A stretch of 12,402 nt of DNA, from positions 1-12,402 of the forward strand of contig DAIRGS010000212.1 of the NCBI GenBank assembly GCA_036794395.1, in the 5' to 3' direction. This DNA is from DASXMX01 sp036794395. Lineage in GTDB: Bacteria; Planctomycetota; Phycisphaerae; Tepidisphaerales; Tepidisphaeraceae. Position numbers and translations under genes: made by a program. How positions within the stretch are numbered: position 1 is the stretch's first letter; every line of letters begins with the position of its first letter. Positions 1 through 5,959 of the stretch are shown piece after piece. Under the pieces are notes generated by a model, which searched no databases, was not told the origin of the DNA, and saw nothing but the letters and a program-made list of their open reading frames with translations.

Positions 1-536
1 GTATCGGTGGGGGGCGGGGCGTGGGGGAATTGAGGGAGTGGCGCTTGATTCCGCGACATCGAATGTGGTGAACTATTCGAGCGTTGTGATGAGTAAGCGG
101 CTCCGGTAGCCGGACGTCAGCGAGATTGAGTTCAACACCAAAAGCTTTTTCTCGCGGGAACAAGCTTCCGGACTTCAGACCAAGGAACGTCGGTAACACT
201 CAACGTGTGGGTATCGACGATGTGATAAGTCCTCAAAGGGAGCGCGCGGTCATAATACGACCCACAGACTACGATCAGGCTGCGCACCCGGTACGCGATA
301 CTTGTGCTGAACTGTGGACGGTGCAATTGCTCGAGGTGAAGTCTGACGAGTCGCTTTGCTTGCCGGGCGCGCAGAAACCACGATGAGAATCGACGAATTA
401 TAGCGCGCATAAATCGGCCTCCCAGTGCTTTGCACAGATGAAACCCAACATGCCCTAAAACGGGCCCGCGCGCTTTAAATCAAATCCGTATCATGCCGTA
501 ACAACTGCGGACAGTGGTGACCGCGGCGCGGCGGGA
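1..536. other. Gene-poor region downstream of ccsBA
   Basis: I see no supportable gene, tRNA or known structured RNA here. Short open frames exist on both strands (about 126-386 plus, 132-410 minus), but they lack a ribosome binding site, start at weak codons, overlap one another and give peptides with no recognisable motif. The stretch before position 30 is very G-rich. Local dyads are present at 98-114 and 142-167. The region lies 3' of the leftward operon, so it may contain that operon's transcript end, but no clean GC stem followed by a T-run is visible on the minus strand close to 537. Confidence 0.55.
142..167. repeat. Imperfect inverted repeat (AAGCTT arms)
   Basis: Two AAGCTT arms face each other and the pairing continues inward through a T/A-rich stretch and one C-G pair, giving about ten pairs with one mismatch and a loop of TCGCGG. 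Read on the minus strand, the stem is followed by only a short T-run (TTTT overlapping the arm). It could be a weak terminator for the leftward operon, but it sits almost 370 nt past the ccsBA stop, so this is uncertain. Confidence 0.3.
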
Positions 537-3500
537 TCATGTATGGACTGCTTCGCGTGGGCGGCGGGAAGGTAGTGGCTTTGGGGTTCGCCAGCGTTCC
601 CAGGGCATCAGGGCTACGCCGATCAGGGCGATTTGGGAGAGGTCGAAGCCGAGGAGCCATGGGACGGCGGCGTCCATGAAGCCGTAGGAATGCAGGCCGA
701 TGCCAAGCATATTGGTGCCGAACCAGGACCAGCTGGTGACGATGTTGCCGAAGACGGCAAGGAGTGCGAAGCCGCGTTCGCGGACGAGGCCGGCCCAGCG
801 GGAGTGGAGGATGACCGCGTTCCACAGGACGATGAGAATCGCGCCGTTTTCCTTTGGGTCCCATCCCCAAAACCGGCCCCAGGATTGATCGGCCCAGATG
901 CCGCCGAGGATGGTTCCGACGAAACTGAAGAGCAGAGCGAAGCACACGATGCCGTAGATCATGCGGGCGAGGTCTTTGCGAGCGTTCACGTCGAGTGACG
1001 AAGTGAGCACCGCGCGAACGACGTAAACAATGGCGAGGAAGCCGGCCAGGAATGTCGCGGCATATCCGAGCGTTACGCACACCACGTGGGTAGCAAGCCA
1101 AAGATTGGTATCGAGCACCGCCTGAAGGACGGCCATCGTGTCGCCATTGGGCTGAAGATGGGCGTCTCCGGAGAGGTGCAGGGCGATCACGAGGGTGACA
1201 AAGCCAATTGCTGCCGCGGTGACGGTTGCGATTCCGTTTTTGAAAATGCGTTCGAGGAATACGCAGACCAGCGCGGCGCCCCAGCCGATGAACACCGCCG
1301 ATGAATATAGATTGGTGACCGGCGGGCGACCCTGAAGCCAGATGCGAGAGGTGAGCGCAAAGGTGTGAACGATCAATGTGATAACCAGCAGCGTGAGGGC
1401 GGCGGTGCCAAGTGGGCGGTGCCATGCGATCCACGACACAAACCCGATGGTAAGCACAATGGCATACAAAACGATGCACACCATGAACGGGTCGAATTCG
1501 TTCAGGTAGGACTCGAATGCGCCTTTGCGTGCGATGTCGGAATGATTCGCGGTCAAATACTGGGTATATCGCTGAACATCAGAATTAAATGAGCCGGGCT
1601 GGCGATTGGCGTAGTCCTCGATCGTCTGCATGAACAGCATGGCCGGCTCGGGGGCTTTGACGCCGGTCTTCTTGACCTGGTTTACAATCTCGGTCATTCC
1701 CTGCCACTGACCGTCTGCCTTGGCCGGGGGAACGATGTACATCTGACCGGTCCTGAAGCCGACGAAAACTTTGTTCAGCAACATGATCGAGTCGGCCAGT
1801 TGGAGCATTTTGCTCTGAAACCGATCCCGGCGATCTTCGGCGGTATTGTGGGCCAAATCCGCCTGATGCTGGAGTTCCTGGAGATGCGGCGCGATCTCGT
1901 CGATCGAAAAGTATTTGCGAGCGGGATCAAGCTGAAGCAGGCTGATGATGTCCGGGTGATCGATGCGGACAACCTGGTCTTGCCGCCACGCTTCGACATC
2001 GGCAAAACCGTCGAGCAGCCATTGAACTGCGGAGACCTCTTTCTTATCCCGCGTAAGGGTGTCGTGAGTGCTGATGATGCGCAGCGTATTCCGGGCGAGG
2101 CTATCCAGCGGGAGAACGCGGCCATCAGAGACAACCGGCAGGCGTCCGAACGCGGTGAAGTTGTAGGCGTCGGGGCGCTCGAAGGCGGGGCGGATGGCCA
2201 TCCCGCCGATATAGAAAATCGCGCACATTGCGACGACTGCCGACACCCAGAATTGCGGACGCATGACCAGCGGCGGGGCGGGTTCGAGGGTCCAACTTTC
2301 GCCTTTGCGATTAGCGGGCGATGAGCTGGCCGCGGAGACAGACTTGGATCGACGGCCAAGGAAACCAACTAACTGCATTCCAAAATGAATCAGCAGCCCC
2401 AGCGCACCCAGAAAACATGCGATGTAGGGGAGCGGATCAGCGGGTGCGGGAATGCCGATTGCGCCGATCAGATTTGCCAGACGACCACCCGGATCAGCAG
2501 CGTTCCATGCCAATTGAAGGGTGGTGTATTGATCGCCCGGCATGAAGCCCTGTTGATAGATCGTGTCGCCCCGATATCGGAGCGGATGATTCATCCATAT
2601 CAGCACTTCGCGATCCACGTTTCGCGAGGGATCGACCAGTCTTACACGGCTGGAAAAATTCTTGGCTTGATCGGTGCCCAAATAGCGATCGTGGGAAAAA
2701 TGCAGGAGTGTGAGTGAATAGGGTTTGTAATGCCGCTCGAAGCGGAGCGCGATGCCGTACAATTTTCCGTTTATGTCAACGTGCTGTTGGTCGGTAAGGC
2801 CGGTGCTGAGGAGATAGGTGCCGAGGTTTTTGTCGCCGGCACGAAGGGTGACATACGCCGAGGGCATGTCCACGTGGCTCGAGCTGTCGGTGCCGTTGTT
2901 TTTGGGGACGTTGACTAACGCGAGGTTGGCGTTTTCGCCGGCGGTTGCCCGGCGGGGCGTCTTGCTGGAGTCGGCCTGAGCGGGGCCAAGCAGATCAGAG
3001 TTGGGGTAGTAATCATCGACGCGCACTTCAAACGGAAGCTGCGGCGAATTGATGACCGCGCCATTCTGAAGCTTGCGGCTTGCCACTACGGTGACTTGAT
3101 CGTGATCTGCCGCAGAGGAATCGATCACGGCCAGCTCGGCGTGACGGATGTCCTGGGCGTACTGCATTGTCTCGCCGGCGCGGAATGTAATCTGGCTTTC
3201 GACGGCCCAGTAGGTGGTCAGCAGCTCGCCGGCCAGCAGGAGAATCAGGGAGAAGTGAATGAGGAGAATGCCGGATCGCTTCCAGTTCAGTTTGAAGCGA
3301 ACGCTGTGTGCGGCAAGCAGATTGGCCAGCAGAAGAATGACCAGCGTCTTACCGCCGGGATAGGGAATGCCGCCATTGGTGGAGTCTCCGGCGTGAACGC
3401 CACGCATGAAAATGTGCGGGTCAATCCATGTGAGCCAGGAGCGGAAATAGTCCCGAACGACTTCATCGATTCCGGTGACGCGTTGAGCCCATGTGCCGGT

Positions 3501-3590
3501 AAACACCAGCACGATCGACAGAATCAGCAGCGCCACCGTGAGATACAATGACGCCAGGGGCTTAAGAATCTTCTTCATCGAGGCGTTCAA
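537..3590 (-). CDS. ccsBA: Fused ResB-CcsA cytochrome c biogenesis protein (System II)
   Basis: This is the System II holocytochrome c synthase, which carries haem across the cytoplasmic membrane and attaches it to CXXCH apocytochromes. The N-terminal ResB part has membrane segments at about 14-33, 82-96 and 107-128 (His112 in the third), a large extracytoplasmic domain, then further segments near 388-410. A soluble stretch of roughly 200 residues follows, and then a multi-span CcsA part. The CcsA part shows His742, a GRPPVTNLYSS motif just after it, His835 (LATHVV), the tryptophan-rich WWD haem-handling motif W899-N915 (WGRFWGWDPKENG) and His967 in LHSYGF. At 1017 residues it matches natural CcsBA fusions. 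The first codon taken is TTG at 3590, which overlaps the upstream TGA and has GGAG five bases before it; ATG at 3578 (residue 5) is a good alternative. Translation is probably coupled to the lipoprotein gene. Confidence 0.95.
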   Translation of the reverse strand: MNASMKKILKPLASLYLTVALLILSIVLVFTGTWAQRVTGIDEVVRDYFRSWLTWIDPHIFMRGVHAGDSTNGGIPYPGGKTLVILLLANLLAAHSVRFKLNWKRSGILLIHFSLILLLAGELLTTYWAVESQITFRAGETMQYAQDIRHAELAVIDSSAADHDQVTVVASRKLQNGAVINSPQLPFEVRVDDYYPNSDLLGPAQADSSKTPRRATAGENANLALVNVPKNNGTDSSSHVDMPSAYVTLRAGDKNLGTYLLSTGLTDQQHVDINGKLYGIALRFERHYKPYSLTLLHFSHDRYLGTDQAKNFSSRVRLVDPSRNVDREVLIWMNHPLRYRGDTIYQQGFMPGDQYTTLQLAWNAADPGGRLANLIGAIGIPAPADPLPYIACFLGALGLLIHFGMQLVGFLGRRSKSVSAASSSPANRKGESWTLEPAPPLVMRPQFWVSAVVAMCAIFYIGGMAIRPAFERPDAYNFTAFGRLPVVSDGRVLPLDSLARNTLRIISTHDTLTRDKKEVSAVQWLLDGFADVEAWRQDQVVRIDHPDIISLLQLDPARKYFSIDEIAPHLQELQHQADLAHNTAEDRRDRFQSKMLQLADSIMLLNKVFVGFRTGQMYIVPPAKADGQWQGMTEIVNQVKKTGVKAPEPAMLFMQTIEDYANRQPGSFNSDVQRYTQYLTANHSDIARKGAFESYLNEFDPFMVCIVLYAIVLTIGFVSWIAWHRPLGTAALTLLVITLIVHTFALTSRIWLQGRPPVTNLYSSAVFIGWGAALVCVFLERIFKNGIATVTAAAIGFVTLVIALHLSGDAHLQPNGDTMAVLQAVLDTNLWLATHVVCVTLGYAATFLAGFLAIVYVVRAVLTSSLDVNARKDLARMIYGIVCFALLFSFVGTILGGIWADQSWGRFWGWDPKENGAILIVLWNAVILHSRWAGLVRERGFALLAVFGNIVTSWSWFGTNMLGIGLHSYGFMDAAVPWLLGFDLSQIALIGVALMPWERWRTPKPLPSRRPREAVHT

Positions 3591-4708
3591 TGGCTCTCCG
3601 GTACAAACTGCATTGACGCAAGGAACTGCCGGAAGGCGTCCTGCTGAGCGGTGACGACTGATGGGGGCCCAAGCATTTTCACGAACCAGTAATCCCCGCC
3701 TTCGATATCAACTGAGACTACGAGTTGTTTGGGCGACGTGGGCTGCGGGCCAGTGTAGGACAACAGCAACGCTTCGTGACCGGCTACCGTTACGGTTTTC
3801 ATTTCTCCGGTCTTTTGCTGGGCGATGGGCTCAAGGCCGACCTGGCCGCGCCAGCGATTGATGTTGTCCAGGAACGAGCCGGCCTGGCCCTGGCGGATGC
3901 GGGTGACGATCACCTCGGCGGATTCAGCACCGGAGCCGGTGCGAAATGCGGTGACGCGCATCTCGTTGGCGCCGGGCTCTTCGGTCCAGCCTTCGGGCGT
4001 TTTCCAACTCGCCAATTTCATTGAGCCCTCAGTGGGCTTGGCAGCGGGAGCGGAACCCCGCTCGGGAGGCCGATCGGCGAGCGACTCAGATGGTTTTCCC
4101 GTCGCGAACTGGAGCGAATGCACGAAGGTTTGGAAATTTGCTTTCTGTGTCTCGGCAACTGTTTGGGGCGCGGTCAGTTTGACGAACCAGGTTTTGCCTT
4201 CGTGGGGGATGATCGCGGCCAGCAAACGCATGGCGGGTTTTTCGGCGGTGGCGGGGCCGGCGATGTCGACGATGTGCGAGGGTTCGCCGGAGATCTGGGT
4301 GTCGACTACATACTTGGGTAGATCGGCTTCGGCCGCGCCGGGAAGGCCAAGCTGCTTGGCCCATCGATCGACGTTGGGTTGCAATTTGCCGGCTTCAGGG
4401 CCGAGCGGGGTGATGGTCAGTTGCGCATCGGGAGTTCCCGGGGCGATATCAAAAGTTGCCAGGCGCATGTCGCTGGAACCGCCGACTTGCTTCCAGCCGG
4501 CAGGCAGGGTCCATCGCAGCGGACTCGACGATTCGGGTGAATTGGCATTGGCGTCGGCGGGCGCGGACTCGTCGGCGGCGGCCATGGGGGCGCGCGCAAC
4601 CTCTTTCGGCGCGGAATAGGTGGGAATGGAACTCTCGTCCCGGTCGCATCCGGCAAGCGAAAAAGCCATTGATAACAGGAGCAATCCGATCCGCTGTGGG
4701 TAGGTCAC
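3587..4708 (-). CDS. Lipoprotein with two tandem copies of an unnamed domain
   Basis: I do not recognise a named family. The product (373 residues, GTG start) begins with a lipoprotein signal peptide: basic start, hydrophobic stretch and lipobox LAGC, so Cys21 should be lipid-modified and the protein exported. A Pro/Ala/Ser-rich linker covers about 25-63. Two similar domains then follow at about 65-201 and 235-368. Both share W-x(2)-P-x-GW near the start, MR-x-(T)AF/ATF, an N-x(2)-RW-x(2)-Q-x-GL segment, WFVK, a P-x(1-2)-V-x(4)-Q segment, and end in F-x(2)-S-(L/M)-QF. They are joined by a Pro-rich linker at about 203-228. It starts 13 nt after amrA and its TGA overlaps the first codon of ccsBA, so it is in one transcription unit with them. 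A helper role in cytochrome c or haem handling outside the membrane is an inference from position only. No Cys besides Cys21 is visible in the mature chain, which argues against a thiol redox role. Confidence 0.85.
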   Translation of the reverse strand: MTYPQRIGLLLLSMAFSLAGCDRDESSIPTYSAPKEVARAPMAAADESAPADANANSPESSSPLRWTLPAGWKQVGGSSDMRLATFDIAPGTPDAQLTITPLGPEAGKLQPNVDRWAKQLGLPGAAEADLPKYVVDTQISGEPSHIVDIAGPATAEKPAMRLLAAIIPHEGKTWFVKLTAPQTVAETQKANFQTFVHSLQFATGKPSESLADRPPERGSAPAAKPTEGSMKLASWKTPEGWTEEPGANEMRVTAFRTGSGAESAEVIVTRIRQGQAGSFLDNINRWRGQVGLEPIAQQKTGEMKTVTVAGHEALLLSYTGPQPTSPKQLVVSVDIEGGDYWFVKMLGPPSVVTAQQDAFRQFLASMQFVPESH

Positions 4709-4721
4709 GATCGTTTATACT

Positions 4722-5324
4722 CTAGCCGTGGCCCGATTGTTTTCCAATCGGGGCCGATATCGAAGTTTCGAATGGTTCAGGTCCGACAACATCGACTGAA
4801 AACACTTCCAGGACGGCCTGCGCCTGACGCCACGTCGAAGCAGGCAAGCCCATCTTTTCGGTGCAGAGGCGATCGAGGAGTTGTTCGCGTGTCCAGCCGG
4901 TTTCCTGGGCGACTTGCGGGAGGAAACAGCCGCTCCGATCGCTGAACGTCAGATAGATCCCCTCCGACAGCGGATTGAAATCCATGGGCGACGCGGCCTT
5001 TCGGGGTGGTGATAGGACGCTTACTTCAATTTCCAGCCAGGCAAGTTCTTCGGCGGTCACCGGAGCATTCTCAAATCGGGGGTCTTCCAAGACGTTTTTT
5101 GCTGCCGCTTCAATCGCTGACGCAAGTGGGTGCGATGCGTCAATTCGGCCTACGCATCCTCGGAGGCGGTGGTTGTGCAGGGTGTGCAGGGATACAAAGC
5201 AGCCGGCTGGCTGACGGAGGGCGTCGTCAATTAACGGAACGAGCGTATCTACGGCCAGCGCTCGGCGAATATGTGCCCGCGCCAGGTCTAAAACCTGTTG
5301 GCGAAATGGCTCGGAAAAGGGCAT
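4722..5324 (-). CDS. amrA: AMMECR1-domain protein (AmmeMemoRadiSam system protein A)
   Basis: The 200-residue product is a single AMMECR1 domain. Visible signatures are the near-invariant LRGCVG at about 54-59, the DPRF segment at about 81-84, CFLPQVAQETGW at about 133-144 and LCTEKMGLP just after it. The family is often found with Memo and radical-SAM partners (AmmeMemoRadiSam). Its biochemical role is unsettled, and neither partner is in this window. I chose ATG at 5324 because the domain begins a few residues later. The frame stays open to GTG at 5408, but the extra 28 residues do not look like part of the fold. Neither start has a Shine-Dalgarno sequence. It is the first gene of the leftward operon with the lipoprotein and ccsBA. 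Confidence 0.88.
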   Translation of the reverse strand: MPFSEPFRQQVLDLARAHIRRALAVDTLVPLIDDALRQPAGCFVSLHTLHNHRLRGCVGRIDASHPLASAIEAAAKNVLEDPRFENAPVTAEELAWLEIEVSVLSPPRKAASPMDFNPLSEGIYLTFSDRSGCFLPQVAQETGWTREQLLDRLCTEKMGLPASTWRQAQAVLEVFSVDVVGPEPFETSISAPIGKQSGHG

Positions 5325-5329
5325 GGAGG

Positions 5330-5335
5330 ATTCTA
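5330..5335 (-). promoter_or_regulatory. Candidate -10 element for amrA, possibly leaderless
   Basis: On the minus strand TAGAAT lies five bases before the amrA ATG, with CCTCC in between and no ribosome binding site. This spacing is what a leaderless message would have, with transcription starting at or next to the A of ATG. The -35 region is weak: CTCACT at 18-bp spacing matches TTGACA in three of six bases. Treat as a suggestion. Confidence 0.25.
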
Positions 5336-5452
5336 GTCTATTTTTCGGATCGAAGTGAGGGGTGATTTCGGCACTTCGGTGGTGCGTGATAGATGTATCC
5401 TGACGCACTTAATGCGAGGGTCTAATGAGTAACGAAAAAGCCCCCCTCCCTA

Positions 5453-5478
5453 CCCTCCCCCGGCGTACCGGGGGAGGG
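5453..5478. repeat. Perfect GC-rich hairpin, likely dispersed palindromic element
   Basis: An 11-bp perfect stem (CCCTCCCCCGG paired with CCGGGGGAGGG) closes a CGTA tetraloop. It is preceded by another C-rich stretch at 5441-5450. No T-run follows directly on either strand, so it is not a standard terminator. From memory, near-identical GC-rich palindromes recur between genes in planctomycete and other genomes and give spurious peptides of the form SPGTPGEGR; that exact string is encoded by the minus strand here. Confidence 0.75.
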
Positions 5479-5562
5479 AAAAGAGGCTGGCTCAAGAGGG
5501 AAAAGAGGCTGGCTCAAGAGGGAAAAGAGGGTGGGCTCAAGAGGGAAAAGAGGGTGGCTCAA
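5474..5562. repeat. Tandem repeat, four copies of a 22-bp unit
   Basis: Copies lie at 5474-5495, 5496-5517, 5518-5540 (23 bp, one extra G) and 5541-5562. Each reads GAGGGAAAAGAGG followed by CTGGCTCAA (first two) or G-T-G-G-(G)-C-T-C-A-A (last two). The first copy shares its GAGGG with the right arm of the neighbouring hairpin, so the array seems to have grown out of the hairpin's edge. Because 22 is not a multiple of three and one copy is 23 bp, it does not look selected as coding. Confidence 0.9.
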
Positions 5563-5571
5563 AGGGGTTAT

Positions 5572-5586
5572 GCGACCGCAGGTCGC
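5572..5586. repeat. Small perfect hairpin after the tandem repeat
   Basis: GCGACC and GGTCGC form a six-pair stem around a GCA loop directly downstream of the tandem array. It probably belongs to the same composite intergenic element. No T-run follows. Confidence 0.5.
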
Positions 5587-5621
5587 GGAGGGTGTGACCT
5601 CATCCAACAATCCTTTGGACT

Positions 5622-5627
5622 TATAAT
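5622..5627 (+). promoter_or_regulatory. Candidate -10 element of the microprotein-SPFH operon
   Basis: A perfect TATAAT lies 83 bases before the microprotein ATG, in an AT-richer patch within GC-rich DNA. The -35 region is poor: CTCATC at 17-bp spacing is not convincing and GTGACC lies too far away (22 bp). The assignment rests mainly on the -10 match and its place in a divergent intergenic region. Confidence 0.35.
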
Positions 5628-5710
5628 TGTTGTAGTCATTGCTCGCAGGCGATGCTACGGTGAGTGGATTGCTATGGATGCGGCTTTGAAAGGGTAGGGA
5701 CGACGGTCAG

Positions 5711-5887
5711 ATGGAATTTGAAGCGTTCGTCATCGTGGTTACGCTGGTGGTGGTGGCGTTCATCGTGAGCGTTGCCGCGGGCAAGCGCAACATGTCGCGG
5801 ATGCCGCAACGGACCTGCGTTTCATGCGGTGCCGCTCATCCACCGTTCGCCCAGTTTTGCCGCCGATGCGGCCAGCGGTTGCCTTGA
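5711..5887 (+). CDS. 58-residue membrane-anchored zinc-ribbon microprotein
   Basis: The short frame encodes one hydrophobic segment (about residues 5-22), a basic stretch (GKRNMSRMPQR) and a C-terminal treble of Cys pairs: CVSC at 36-39 and CRRC at 50-53, spaced by ten residues. This is a typical small zinc ribbon. The positive-inside rule puts the ribbon in the cytoplasm, with a short acidic N-terminus outside. An AGGGA lies ten bases before the ATG, a long but usable spacing. It is 72 nt upstream of the first SPFH gene on the same strand, so it likely shares that operon. Some SPFH proteins of the YdjI type carry a zinc ribbon in the same chain; here the ribbon may be supplied as a separate subunit (inference). 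No specific function can be assigned. Its small size means routine gene calling may miss it. Confidence 0.72.
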   Translation: MEFEAFVIVVTLVVVAFIVSVAAGKRNMSRMPQRTCVSCGAAHPPFAQFCRRCGQRLP

Positions 5888-5946
5888 AAACCGGCTGTGA
5901 CTCTCGCCCTCATCTCCAGTGAAGATTAATTGGCGATTGCGCCACC

Positions 5947-5954
5947 AGGGAGGT
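5947..5954 (+). promoter_or_regulatory. Ribosome binding site deciding the first SPFH start
   Basis: AGGGAGGT lies five bases before ATG 5960. The in-frame TTG at 5930 has no comparable site and would translate through this sequence, so ATG 5960 is preferred. Confidence 0.8.
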
Positions 5955-5959
5955 CCTTC

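Noticed and set aside
126..410. Overlapping short open frames on both strands (86 and 92 codons)
   Set aside because: Weak start codons, no ribosome binding site, no motif or membrane segment, and mutual overlap; judged non-coding.
451..480. GC-rich palindrome near TTTAAAT as a terminator of ccsBA
   Set aside because: GGGCCC is self-complementary with no room for a loop, and the flanking A/T runs do not pair cleanly with a stem.
475..1479. Minus-strand 334-codon frame overlapping the CcsA part
   Set aside because: Same strand but another frame; composition is Arg/Pro/His-rich and the overlapping ccsBA frame carries all known motifs.
5422..5697. Open frames on both strands across the tandem repeat
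   Set aside because: Their sequence is the translated repeat and hairpin; peptides of the SPGTPGEGR type are typical spurious products.
5930..5959. TTG start giving a longer first SPFH protein
   Set aside because: It would read through the strong AGGGAGGT site that serves ATG 5960.
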